From Paraescarpia echinospica (taxonomy: Eukaryota; Annelida; Polychaeta; Sabellida; Siboglinidae), in the NCBI GenBank assembly GCA_020002185.1, contig CM034537.1:14982244-15046243 (forward strand): a stretch of 64,000 bases of DNA, read 5' to 3'. A model generated the notes under the pieces. That model was not told the DNA's origin. It did no database searches and saw only the letters and a program-made list of their open reading frames with translations. A program made the position numbers and the translations under genes. This document shows, piece after piece, positions 48,916-61,252 of the stretch (positions are counted from its first letter, which is position 1; every line of letters starts with the position of its first letter).

Positions 48916-49858
48916 ATAACCGTGACTTAAATGTATGACACACTCTTATGGAGTGGTGCACGTCGGCCCCGTATTTACGGTTCACCTGCGGCTGCCACTC
49001 TTGTGGTGCGACTGCTACGGCAGTCATTTGTTTAAATCTGGCTAACAAACAAAGTGGGCAACATCTTGCGCGGACCTGCTGCGCGACTCTGCCACGCAAC
49101 CAGTGTCGATACAAGACCGTCACATGTATATAATTGTTATTGTTTATTAATGTCTACGCCAACAGTTTGTGTCCGTGTGCATGTTGCATTGTACATGCTC
49201 TGTATGGTACGCACTGTTTATGCCAGTTCTGGCGCAATACACTTGTTTCTTTGTGACGCAGTAACGGTGCTGCACGTATCCACTTCATGGGTGCTTGCAT
49301 GTTAGGTTGTCGCAGGTACTGACGGTACTTGAGTGCACAAATTCAGTTCACATTTGTTGAGGTACCTAAGTATTACCGTGGAGACATGGTACCCGGCACA
49401 TTAGCGTGTTTGTGTGAATATTAAAACGTACAGGTGGAATGCAAATTACTATTAGTAGAGGAAGCTTTGATCTATCTGTACGGCAGGAAAAGCTTCCGGT
49501 ATAACTACAGCAATTTCTGTAGCGTTAGCGCCGGTTTGGTGACGACTTCATCAGCAGCTTGGTTGTGTTGCCCATCCAAATGTGTCTTGGCATATCTGAT
49601 TAGTTCTTGGACGCGTTCCGTAACGATGAAATAGGATAAAACATTGTCATTACATTCCACCGAGTGAACTGTGTACAGGTATACTCGCAGGTATTGTCAG
49701 CGTAATCGTATAGCTGCCCTCAAGGAAAGTGTACTCCTCAGATTAGTAACAGTCGCATTGTTGCTGTATGTCTGTTGGTTTATTTTATGAGCATTATCGT
49801 AACATGCTGCATAGCTTGCAGCAACATTAGTGACCGTCCATCACGAAATACGTCTGTT

Positions 49859-49896
49859 TGCACTAACCATCATTTCAAGTAATGATGGTTAGTGCA
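49859..49896. repeat. Perfect 16-bp inverted repeat, 6-nt loop
   Basis: TGCACTAACCATCATT - TCAAGT - AATGATGGTTAGTGCA. No mismatch. Confidence 0.95.
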
Positions 49897-52405
49897 GGTA
49901 TTGTCAGCGTGGAAGAGGAGACAATGCGCTTTCCAAAGGCACTAACGATTTGGTACCATCTGAAACAGCAAAATTGTATAGTTCTTAACTTGGTACTTTC
50001 ACAAAATCTGTTTTGAGAAATCATGCTCTAAAAGCTTGAATCTTCTCTTGTTATTCTGAAAGTATTCTACTTTTAAGTACCTATAGATAGTTCGTAGGAA
50101 ACATATTTACAACTTAGACGCTTTATATAGTAATGTCTTATGTTCGAATCCCAGAATCGATCAGTCGAGTTGGCTTCATTATTGGTGTGAATCGCACACA
50201 AATGAGTTTAGGAGCAACGAGACTTCGTGGTGAAGGGTCACGTGATGTCGACTTTCCAATGTTGTAGTTTCTACTGAAGCATGTTCCATCGTTGACTGCT
50301 GTGACTGAATGTGACAGTGGCTACATTGTGTTCACTACTACAGGGGTGCCAAGGATAACAGATAGGTTAATACAAAACCGGACGATTTGATGTTATGCAG
50401 ATTAGGTATATAGATGAAGAGAAATGTAACTCTGACAGTGTATCACAGCTATCGTTGTGAGATGCGTTTTGACAGAGTGATATGGTTGCATAACTTCTCA
50501 AAGTCTCCAACATAGGTTAAACATTACTTTGGGGAGAGGTCGACACCACGTATCGAGGAGAAAATAAATTTAACCATTGGCGCCACCTTGCGAGTGAAAC
50601 GTGTTAATGCAAATCGACGGCAAATTAGAAAATAGTCATTTTGGATAGTGAGTATCGGACGTCCCACAGTACGCAATGGTAGGGGAAAGAGGGGTGGTTT
50701 GAACCAGAGCTAAACACAACGTTTTTCTACTTTACGAGAGCACCAGTAACAGTCGTTGTTCACTTGTGTCACCACAGCATCGTAGTATTTTATTTAGAAT
50801 GAATATTTTTGTAAACTTTGGCCTGACGAACTTTAGGCGCGGCTACGGACGCTTGACCATTGCTTACCGAGACAAGTCTGATGAACTCGTGCTGGCGCAG
50901 TGCATTCTGGGCAGGATGAACGGGAAGAAGCCATTACCTCAGCGTAGCTGTTGCTCCCGCGGACGCAGCGACAGGCAGCAGTTTTTTTTTGGTATAAGGT
51001 ATCGCGATTGAAGATGCCAGTTTTCATTTATAAAAATCTCATGAATGTGTATGTTACCATGTATATATTTTAGGTAAACGTAATGGTAATGATCGTTTTG
51101 TGCGGATATATTTAAAGGTATGTAACTAAATTAACACAATAAGGCGATGTTGATTATTACTGCTAGTGTTTTCTGACGCTGCGACGTGTACTTACGCTGT
51201 CAGAACGCGCCGATTGAACATGGCCTCTGTGGTTATAGCATAATTGTGTTCTGTGTATTTTGTCGGTCATGTGAGAAAATAACGTCATGTCCTGTAATTA
51301 GCTAAATAAAACTGCTATTAACACCAGCAAATTATAACTCGCAAGTTTGTTTCATTTTAAGTATGGCATTCATATTTTAGTTGAAAGTTGTCGAGGTTCT
51401 ATTATGCGCATATTTATGTACTATCATACACCCAGCGTGGAAGAACGTGGAACAAAGGGCAGCAGTTGTTACCATTACAGTATTTTGAACTCTTGCCCAT
51501 GACCATTTCATTTTGCTGTCGCCAAACATGGCATTGCGTGCAGCAGATAGTCATTTTAACATACTCCCTAGTGGCGCCATCTGGGGCGGGCTTATGAACC
51601 CCTTTTATGCAACCCGTTCCAAAAACGTATCTGTATCTGTATTTTGACTGGCAAAATGTCCGTGCGCATGGTGGCTCTTATGGATTAATTTTTTACATGT
51701 TGGGCTAGACTAATCTGGAATGAATTCAGTGATGTACTTGATACAATGCTTGGAGGTAGAGAATTCCACTCTTTTATTGTGACTGGGAAAAAGCTGTTTC
51801 CAAATATGTTTGTCGAGTGCCTGATTTGTACTAAATAAATACCGAATCCGGGTCGATATTACATGTATGGATTTGCATTCCTGAAGGATGACGACTTGAA
51901 ATTTGACTCCTTTGTAAGAACAAAAACTTGAGACTTGGCTTGAACTTGTATTGTATTTCAATTGGAATCGAAGAGAAAACATTTGCCACCGCTCGGCTAT
52001 TATGGCCCGTATGCCAAGGTAGCAAGATAATTCTACTTTGGGGGTTTGCTGTAGATTGGCTACATTTATCTATGCATACATATCGGTGGTTTGCTAGTAT
52101 AATGTTAATAGCGCGCGCCGTGACCAGCAGTGGCGACGTGCATAGGTAAGTTGGCGAACCACCACGGAAATGACGTTATGCAGAATACTACTCCCCTCAT
52201 AACGTGGAATACATACTGGTTATAAAGAACTAAAATCAGAACTAACTGTTTAAACATACCTAAATATATATAGCCAAACAATGTTATTAACAGGTCGTAA
52301 CACAATTGTTTGGGCTGCGTTTTGGATGTACAACTGCCTTTTTCAAAAACACCCAATACATTTGAACTCAGTCCTCACCTGCTGTCGAACTTACTTTGGA
52401 AAGAT

Positions 52406-52430
52406 GGGGGTGGGGGGGGGGGGGGGGGGG
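52406..52430 (+). repeat. Poly-G tract
   Basis: GGGGG T followed by about 19 G. Could form a G-quadruplex; length may be affected by sequencing error. Confidence 0.9.
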
Positions 52431-53408
52431 CGTGGTTGGAAATATTTTGTGCTGCCGTAGTTTTGCCAGTCTCACTCAGCACTTGGATGCTGTTGGAAGG
52501 AAGAGGACGGAAGAGCTGTTAGAGATTTGCCGGAGCCTCACTCTGCACGTCGGAAGGGGAGGGGTTGTTGTTCTAACGATTTCAAATCAGGCAGAACTAG
52601 TTCGTCCAAGCCGAACTCTTGCCTCAGCGGGTGGGTCGGAACATACGCAACCAAAGGATATCAGCCTGTGGGCCTGCGATGTTAAAATGAAGTTCAGTTG
52701 TCAGGTCGTAGGACCATACATCGAATGGACACAAGTAAATTGTTCATAACGTTACACATACTTTCTGCGATGAATCTGAGGATAACTGATCAATTGGGGA
52801 CGTTTTAAGTAACTTGCGTTAATATAAAAACTTCAAATTTGCGTCATTACAAACATTGTCTACAAATACTCCAGAAAACAGCTTTCTGCGTCTGTGAGTA
52901 TGTAGCACCGTCCGGAGGATGGGTATTTCTGCTAGTTTCTTGAACGAACGCCCTTCAGTACCATTGCGAAAATAGCATTTTATTAATTTCATGATTTTTG
53001 TCACACCAATTGGCTAGTAGCTACAACTAACTAGTACCCCCAGCTTTGGATAAGCACACACTAGCAGAGTCAGCATGTCTGACTTTATGCAACATTTGTT
53101 GCCATGATTCAATGTTTGAACTGTGCCAAACGAATCAAATAAACACCAGGGAAAATTTTCATATAGTATAGCCAATTCCTGACAGTTACCCTTCAAACCA
53201 TAAAGTGTTTGAGAGAGCAATGAAAGTTAACTACATAAACACGTGCTCAATCATATTGCAGATTCATGTGAAGATTCAACATTTTAGAATCACTCAAATT
53301 AATATTGGATTTAACCTAAATTTTACGATGTTAAAATAAAGTTCAGTTGCCCAACACATTGTTCATGACTTGATTTTGATTTGGCTGTAATCTATTTGAC
53401 CTACAACT

Positions 53409-54046
<638 letters not shown>

Positions 54047-54239
54047 GGGCCTGAAAAGACAAGATAAAGAGAAATAAAATAACAATAACGCCAACAGCAA
54101 CAACAATAGCAGCAAAATCAATAGACAATGGAATACCACTACAGCAGACTAACCTTGAGACGGTCTCAGTGCTTACCTTGGGCAATTACTGACCGTTCTT
54201 AAGTTCAGAACTTAAGGTAAGAAATATTCACGAGCTATC

Positions 54240-55740
54240 GGTGCGTATTTTCAATTTTCGAAGTGTCCTGTACAAATGACACCTTTATCTCATCATCAGC
54301 GCTGGTTCCTGTATCTGATCTGTTTTGTCGTTTGGTTGTAAAGGGATATCGTCTGGCGGTTCTGGTGGTACTTCCTCGGTAGCCATTCCACGCACGTGAC
54401 GGGACTTGACCTGTCTCGGTGGAACCATTGCATGTCTTGGCAAAGACCGTCGTTCCCATGATACCATTGACGACCTGTGGTACACGTGCAAACAAAGTAG
54501 AGACTTTGTGCAAATTATTTTGTTTCATCAGCATCGAAGACACTGGTAACTTGGTTCGCCGTTCCAAACATAGACACTCAGACTTTTGAAAAAGTCGTTA
54601 TGTTTAAAGGTCTTTCTGGCACTGGCTTGTATGGTCTAGAACACTTGATTGCAGTTTCGATTGCAGTGGCAATGTCTAGAACCATCTTTTGCTTCTGACC
54701 ATTAATGCATTGGTCTTAGTTAATGACCAGATGGCCTTTATGGGCAAATTTAATAACTCGATTCTGTAGTCGGAATCACTAAACTATAGTCACATTGTGG
54801 AAAGTGACAATGTTCCCCAAAAGTTCATCATGAACAGTGCAATGCAGCCATGCAGGTTGGATCTGCTGCGCCAGTGGCCAGTGCGGATCATTGTCATTGA
54901 CACCACTTGTTGCAAACTCGTATACTTTTCGTATCAGCTTTGACTTAATCGATAGTGATTGCAACATGACGTGATATACGTGCAAGGAAGTTAATCATAC
55001 AATCTCGGCCATTTTATGCATTTCTACGCTCAGTGATCGGATGTCGCGATAATCAAAGAGTTTTCTTGACAACGTCGGTTCTCTAGGATGATGTCATGAA
55101 CGCAATGCTCAGCTGGCGATTCTAAAAGGGGTGTGTGTTTATTGTCGTATGCCCAACAGTGGCTGATGATCGTTGATGATTATGCAGGCAGCTGCTTCAG
55201 TGTGGATGTTAACACCTTCACTCCACACCACTTTTACGTCCCAACTGGGCTGGTATCCATGACCGTCTCAATACCCATAACGAGGGTCGTAGAGTGCATT
55301 ATTGATACTAGAGAATGCATCAGCTTGTACCTTGCTCCGGTTAATGTCCTGTCTCGTCAGGACACCGAGCAGCTCGGAGATGGTGGCAACATTCGGAATT
55401 AATATTTCACTGTACTTTGCCATTCCGAGAAAATAACGAACCTCGGAAGGAATCTCAGTTCGGCAGCTTCAATTAGATCCTTCACCTTCTTCGGATCTGA
55501 TGAAAGGTATTGTTCCAGAACATCCAGAACATCCATTCCATCGAGTTTCGATTTGTTGAACTCACACTTGGATAAGCTTGTTCACAGTGAGTGTGGCTAT
55601 GTAGGGCTTACGCAGGCACTCGGACAAAGCTCGGTTGTGACTCTGCTGATTTTCTGCTATAACAATGTTTTCATCGCTAATGTTTCGAACACATGTTAAA
55701 CCCTTAACCGGGGGGTGGGTGTTAGGGTGGTTAGGACTTT
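54240..55740 (-). mobile_element. Ty3/gypsy-like LTR retrotransposon pol remnant
   Basis: Minus strand, from 55740 downward and across frameshifts: ISDENIVIAENQQSHNRALS (RT YxDD region, with ISDEN instead of the usual active motif), FNKSKLDGM, SDPKKVKDLIEAA, EVRYFLGMAKYSEILIPNVA, LTRQDI, and ADAFSSINNAL (start of the RNase H connection). Below 55000 are stretches resembling the H2C2/integrase region and its C-terminal part (RRTKLPV), with large gaps. No LTRs, gag or primer site recognised. Inactive. Confidence 0.65.
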
Positions 55741-56170
55741 TCACGAACCTCCTCTCGAAAACACACCCATGGTCCTCCTAAGCCAACTACATGGCTAAGC
55801 AAGGGGTCTTGCCGACGATATGACTATCAATGATTACCATTATAAATATGCACATAACTATTGTATGTAGACTCATGATATATTTCGGGGGTGGGTTAAG
55901 ACTAACTCCACTTTTACAAACCCCTTCCGAAAACGAACCCCCACTTTGAACTCCCACCCATGTTCCTGCTAAACTAAATACCTGTCTATGGATAATTACA
56001 GTAGGAAATATGCGTAGGGACTATAATATTCTTGCATGTAGGTAGGTTTAGGATATCTTTCCGGGGGGAGGTTCCGGGCTTACCCCACTTTTATAAACCC
56101 CTCCGAAAACGAACGCTCCCACCGTTCGAGCCAACACACACGTTTATGCTAATCCAACTACATAGTCGGC
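55735..56170. repeat. About 175-bp tandem repeat, three diverged units
   Basis: The three units each contain CGAAAAC(A/G)(C/A)AC, preceded by CACTTTTA(C/T)AAACCCCTTCC-like and followed by CCCACCCATG(G/T)TCCT...AACTACAT-like sequence; anchor positions are about 55756, 55929 and 56104. The units differ a lot, so the array is old. No coding. Confidence 0.75.
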
Positions 56171-56739
56171 GTAACTTGCAGATTGGCATTGTATATAATT
56201 ACACTGTAACTCACTGACATTGTAACTTGGCACCACGTAGTACTATTGTTGCTACCCATGTTTATCGTATTATAATCTCTTTATCTTAGAGGCAGCTTTA
56301 CTAAGAAATAATGTGTGTCTTCCTCGCTGTGCAACTCCTGGGTTGGCTAGTTGTCTATGTTATAAAAGAGTGCGGCGTACTGTCTGTATGCAGGCCTGTG
56401 TCTGTGCATATCTCCGTCCATTTTGCATCAATGGGACTGAACTTCTGTAGGGGTCCTAGTCGCCCCATTGGGGTAGCTCGTAGATTTAAAGTTATACTTT
56501 TTTTCACCCGGAGTGCTCCGGGATGGGGATCTTGTGCAAAAACAGGAATGCCTACCTAAAGCTAATTGCGACTGCCAGCGGCGTGGTCATACTATTTCTG
56601 GCTGGGTGCCAAGAAGTACAGCGGCTAAGGGGTATGATTGTACACTTTTTAACAAAAGCATGAGCATTGGCACGCATGTAAATTATGATATATAGATTCA
56701 TTTCAAACTAGTTACTCATCGCTATCGACATGTTACCTA

Positions 56740-57070
56740 TAGCCGCCATTTTTATTTTTTAAATGGCCGCCATTATTCAGATATATCAGCTTCTAAACAA
56801 CATAAAACATGTTCTTGGTGTCTAACCCAACATTTCCAGGGTCAAGGAATCCATTTATGTCATATACAGTATCCAAGGATGACGGCCATATTGAAATTCA
56901 AGATGACCGCCATGGAAATTCATCACCCAAATATCTCAGTTTCTAAAAAACATATAAACATGCTCTTTATGTCTAAACCAACATTTTCAGGGTCATGGAA
57001 CATATTTCTGTCATATGCTATATCCCCAGATGACGCCCATATTGAAATTCAAGATGGGTGCCCTGTATAT
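56740..57070. repeat. About 150-bp tandem dimer (GGCCGCCAT type)
   Basis: TATCAGCTTCTAAACAACAT...CAACATTTCCAGGGTC near 56785 is repeated at about 56934 as CTCAGTTTCTAAAAAACATA...CAACATTTTCAGGGTC, with AAATTCAAGATG(G/A)CCGCCAT between units. Confidence 0.8.
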
Positions 57071-57417
57071 ACGTTTTATAAACACGATTTTAATGCCTCT
57101 TGAGGTTGAGTAATCCACATGTGGTTCATATATATGAATACCTATACATATGTTTATTAACGAGTATGTCAATTCTTGTTGGCAGTTGTTGGTGGGTTAT
57201 ATTCTGAACCATTAGATAAATGACAGTGAATGTATGGGTGAAGAGAAATGTATCATTGAGTAAGAATGAACAATACAAATGATTACATTTCGAGTTCATG
57301 TCAGCGATATGGAAACATACTCAACACCGTGTTGACAACACGTCTTAGAGATTTACTGACAACGTACGAATGTACATTGTGCTATAGAGAAACCACAACA
57401 TGTTTTCTCAGCAATAA

Positions 57418-57510
57418 CACTAGGTCGGTGTCACGATCAAGTCAATAACACTAGGTCGGTGTCACAACACTAGGTCGGTGTCACGATCAAGTCAGTGACC
57501 CATAGCAAGT
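57418..57510. repeat. AACACTAGGTCGGTGTCAC short tandem repeat
   Basis: Three copies of ACACTAGGTCGGTGTCAC, the first and third followed by GATCAAGTCA. Period 30 or 19 bp. Confidence 0.9.
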
Positions 57511-58360
57511 GACGGTTGTGCTGTAAGTGTGATAGAAAATCCACAATCCTGGGAGATGTGGATGGTGGCAGGGCCAGATATATCACATATATCAGCGGCA
57601 GCGAATAATTTTCAACAGAACCCCCCCCCCCGTCGACCACCCTAAACAGGTGTCGTGCTGAAGCTCCGGCTTGAGTCTACTGAATATACATTTGGCTCGG
57701 CCGCCAGTGGAGGTTTTTAGCGATCCTAAACGGGTGCAATTGGAGGTTCCCCGAGACTGCCCTCTCTGGATCCACCCTTGTGCACACACTATTTGCAACT
57801 AAAATGACAACAAATGCTAAGTGCTTATAAAAAGTAATTATGCATGCAGTAGACCGTCAATATAAATACTAATACATCGAGAAGAATACATCGTACTTTT
57901 AATAAAAATAAAACGACATTAGTCGGATCCGCTCTCGTCCTACAGAAGGGAGTCATAGCAGCGAGACAGAGTCGTTGGAATGCATATCATAATAAAATAA
58001 GCGTTTCGTTTACAAGTGTATTCGGATGTGCGTTTATCATCGGCCTGCGTAACTATCATTTGTTATTACCCGAGTACGTTCCTTGCAAGATATACACAAA
58101 TCGATGCCGATACATTTTGATATGCACAGAACATGGTACCTACCAAATTAATTGGAGTTGCTTAGCACAAAGAGTAATATGGAGTCTACCTGGTAGCAAA
58201 ATATATTATTGATAAAAGACACAGCAAACAATGTAAACTAATAATATAATATGTGATTGAAATAAATAAATTACAATGTAAATCAGTCATATCAAATCGT
58301 CTTCAGCGGGATGTCGCTAGTAGTCTGTCCGAAGTTGTCGTATGACTTTGTCAGACACGA
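57511..58360. other. Non-coding; possible 3' UTR of minus-strand gene
   Basis: No recognisable gene. The part just below 58361 would be the 3' UTR of the minus-strand exon ending there. A poly-C tract of about 10 lies near 57621. Confidence 0.45.
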
Positions 58361-58485
58361 TCAGCATACGTGCAGCAAGACGGCAATGAAAGCCAAGAAA
58401 AAGACGAGCGTCTTGTCATGTAGTATCACCATTCCATTCTCTCCTGATGTCCTGTTGGTAGTTTTAGTTTTCGGCTTGGCATAGT
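58361..58485 (-). CDS. Last exon: hydrophobic C-terminus
   Basis: Acceptor TTTTTTAG before 58485, stop TGA at 58361-58363. Encodes YAKPKTKTTNRTSGENG and the hydrophobic tail. A short exon: 41 full codons after the split one. Confidence 0.55.
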
Positions 58486-59830
58486 CTAAAAAATACCAAA
58501 TAACTAACATAAATAGAACAACATACCTTTCTTTGGCGTCCCTTTCGCTAAACCAGGATGATGTGCCAATTAAAAAAAGATAATTAGGCTAAGAAAAATT
58601 ATATTCGAAACAAATATGTTAAAAAACAAAACAGTGCTGTAATTTGAAAGAAAATAACGTAGTGGAGTAGGCATATTTTTGAAAAAATTATGCGAAATTA
58701 TATTTGACCAATAAGGTTATATTAATGCTAATAATAAGATAACTTATATTGCGCCTAAATCCTTGGAAACCAAGCTCAGAGGCGCATCAAAACAAAAGTA
58801 TTGGTCAATCTCCAAATCCATAAACAGTATACCAGTTGTCAACAAATGGGTCAAGGCGCTAGGGAGCTACGGCGGATAAGCAAGGTTGTAAAGATAAGTT
58901 TTTAAATGACGACGGAATTTTGTAATATTTTCAACTGATCTAACACTAAGAGGGAGCATATTCCAAAGAGTTGGTGCAGCAACAAAAAAGCCCTAGTTCC
59001 AATGTTAATGTTGAATCTAGGAACAACAAATATCAGAACTAGATGATCGAAACTGGATAGGTTTTCTTACAGGAGTATGCAATGCATGCAAATAAGATGG
59101 TTGCTTATTGGGCAGTGCCTGGTATGTGATGGTACAGATCTTAAATATGATACGATATCGTACACGAAACCAATGCAAAGTCTTTAAAAGATCAGTCAAG
59201 ATGACCGTCACATTGGACAACGATAGAATGTAAACAAATCAATAACAAACTGTGATATTTGGCTGATATTTTTGAATGAACACACACCCATTCACAGACG
59301 TACACACACGCGCGTGACACGCATATCCACGCCCACACGAGCGTACGAACGCAAGCACATTATTACATTGCGGAAAGGTGTCGTGGCATTTAAAATAGGG
59401 ATGGTCTCAGGTGTCGCGAGTGACGGAATTTGCACAGAGAATTGTCCTGTAGCACGAATATTCTTCAGTCTTTATATAAGCAAAGTATGTATTGACATGC
59501 TATTATATACGCCAGCAATATGCAGCCGTAAATTCGCCTATTGACGAGGTGGCATTGACGTTGTCACAATAACCAGTTCATTTGTGTTGTATATCGTGTT
59601 ATGCGACTGAGTGTAGTTCATTGTTCTACATATTACTAAACATAATTATTATATTTTCTGATCATGTTTATCAGCTATTTATCTAGTTATGCATCAAATT
59701 ATCATCAACTTACGTGTTTTGGCCTTGGTGGTTTTGCCGTTATTAATATCCGTTGTAACTGACTGAGTCGTTGGTTCTGACTGGGCCGTTGAGTCTGACT
59801 GAACTGTTGAATCTGACTTATCCCTTGAGT
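58361..59830 (-). CDS. C-terminal two exons of a probable GPI-anchored (or tail-anchored) surface protein
   Basis: I do not recognise the protein. Two minus-strand exons, 59714-59830 and 58361-58485, are joined by GTAAGT..TTTTTTAG with matching phase 1. They encode a Ser/Thr/Gln-rich imperfect repeat (SDSTVQSDSTAQSEPTTQSV), a Lys/Thr-rich bridge (NNGKTTKAKTHYAKPKTKTT), a possible N-glycosylation site NRT, small residues SGENG, and a C-terminal hydrophobic run TLVFFLAFIAVLLHVC followed by stop. Mucin-like stalk, small-residue site and short hydrophobic end without basic residues fit a GPI-attachment signal, though a transmembrane tail is possible. Upstream exons are beyond 59830, split by or outside the repeats. 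Confidence 0.55.
58688..59225 (-). mobile_element. LINE C-terminal fragment, copy 1
   Basis: The minus strand reads LLKTLHWFRVRYRIIFKICT, ITYQALPNKQPSYLH, PTLWNMLPLSVRSVENI, the post-RT tail of a LINE (typical LxWLPVRxRIxFKI...TYQAL). It ends in (TTA)n and the block ATTATGCGAAATTATATTTG shared with copy 2. It lies in the intron of the minus-strand gene. Confidence 0.78.
59714..59830 (-). CDS. Ser/Thr-rich exon
   Basis: 117 bp between acceptor ATTTTCAG and donor GTAAGT on the minus strand, phase 1 at both ends. Repeating SDST/Q units. A symmetric phase means that the exon could be skipped without frame loss. Confidence 0.55.
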
Positions 59831-59834
59831 CTGA

Positions 59835-60155
59835 AAATCATGCGAAATTATATTTGACCAATAAGGTTATATTAATAATAATAACAATAATAATAATAAG
59901 ATAACTTCTACTATTGCGCCTAAATCCTTGACTCCAGGAACAAAAAGTATCAGAACTAGATGATCGAAGCTGGATAGGTTTTCTTACAGGAGTAAGCAAT
60001 GAATGCAAATAAGATGGTTGCTTACTGGACAGTGCCTGGTATGTAATGGTACATATCTTAAATATTATATGATATCGTACAAGAAGCCAATGCAAAGTCT
60101 TCAAAAGATTAGTCAAGATGACCGTCATATTGCAAGGCTGTGTCATGGGGAGAGG
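59835..60155 (-). mobile_element. LINE C-terminal fragment, copy 2
   Basis: Same element end as 58688-59225 (LLKTLHWLLVRYHIIFKICT, ITYQALSSKQPSYLH), with an internal deletion after RSSSSDTF. It has the same AATCATGCGAAATTATATTT...TTATATTA block and (TAA)n. It starts only about 5 bp from the acceptor of the Ser/Thr-rich exon. Confidence 0.78.
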
Positions 60156-61252
60156 CATTTGGTGGCGCCTCCTGTATTATTAAATTTAACTACATTTATT
60201 CAAAGAGCATATCCGGTAATCACTAGGGGCGCAAACAGTACAGCGTAAGGTTTGCACGTGACCCCACGATAACAGGTGATTGCTGGAAGAATGCTTTGTA
60301 CTGGTCGAAAAGTAATTCATATTCAGTTGCTGCTTCTGCCTTGTACAGGTAGCGACGTTCCGTTTTCGCGCTGCTTAAAATCCCACCCACCTTCCCCAGT
60401 AGTGTGTTAAATTAACGGTGTTTGTCTACTAAGCTAGCTCGTGCACGGCGTATAAGTGCATGGTCATACGTTGCTCACAGAGACGTAATTCACAGTTTTT
60501 AGTTTGTTGACGCTTTTCCCTGTGACAGTTGGGTACACTAGGTTTTGCAGTATGCTTTTCCCTCCACTGAATTGTTCAGTATTGTGTACGCAGGGTTTTT
60601 GGTGCGGGTACTTTTTGGAAGTACATGTGTGGCAGTTTGGCCTACTTTTCTGTGTAATATGCTGGTAGTGTTTTCGATAATTTGTATATATATATATATA
60701 GCACCATTACCCATTATGTTTTGGGGTTAGCACTAATTCATGTTCGTTTGTTTGCAATTGTGCGGTGATTGCCCACTTCGTCGTGTGTAAGCATTGTTGG
60801 TTATATATATATATATATGGGCGTGTGTACATATATATATTGCATATAATATATATTTATATATATATATTATATGCAATGCACTGTTATGCATTAGGTG
60901 TTGGGTTAATATAAAACTCAGTTGACTTGTTTAGTTTACCATTGTTAGGGGATTAGCCCAATTTTGTTTAGCCGTGACATGGCGACACGTGTTTGAGAGC
61001 TGCGTGGGTGAGAGAGATCGAGGGAAATTAAGTGTTAGACGCGGACTAGGACGTAAGTAAAACGTGGTACACGACACCTACGAAAGTGTGTGGAGTCGAG
61101 TACGCAAAAATTTGGTTGACATTATCATCCGGGAATTGTTGGATTGAACTGATGTTGTACCGTGCATTTGACTGAAGCTGTACTAAACTGTGGCATCCAT
61201 TCATAGGAGCGGCTGTCGTAATCGTCTGGCACCTACTCAAAGTGTTGTAAAC
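60156..61252. other. Non-coding; TA-rich hairpin; possible LINE 5' UTR
   Basis: No gene seen. (TA)n runs at 60687-60701 and 60802-60838, and a perfect 18-bp AT-rich inverted repeat at 60839-60856/60863-60880 with a 6-nt loop. The last few hundred bases may be the 5' UTR of the LINE that starts at 61253. Confidence 0.5.

Larger units (their letters stand above)
48916..53400. other. Intergenic; hairpin and poly-G tract only
   Basis: No gene that I can support. Present: a perfect 16-bp inverted repeat at 49859-49874/49881-49896, and a G-rich run at 52406-52430 (about 24 G with one T). Several CpG-richer patches (48950-49100, 50820-51000) carry short frames without known motifs. Confidence 0.55.

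Noticed and set aside
48948..49305. Overlapping frames on both strands in a GC-richer patch
   Set aside because: Cys-rich translations with no recognisable domain; likely composition effects.
50766..51011. 81-codon frame in a CpG-richer patch
   Set aside because: No motif, no convincing splice sites and no neighbour context; could be an exon, but I cannot support it.
52310..52749. Gly-rich frames of 70 and 117 codons
   Set aside because: Created by the poly-G tract at 52406-52430.
57592..57798. Minus-strand 68-codon frame with Gly/Arg-rich sequence
   Set aside because: No domain similarity, lies next to a poly-C run, no splice context.
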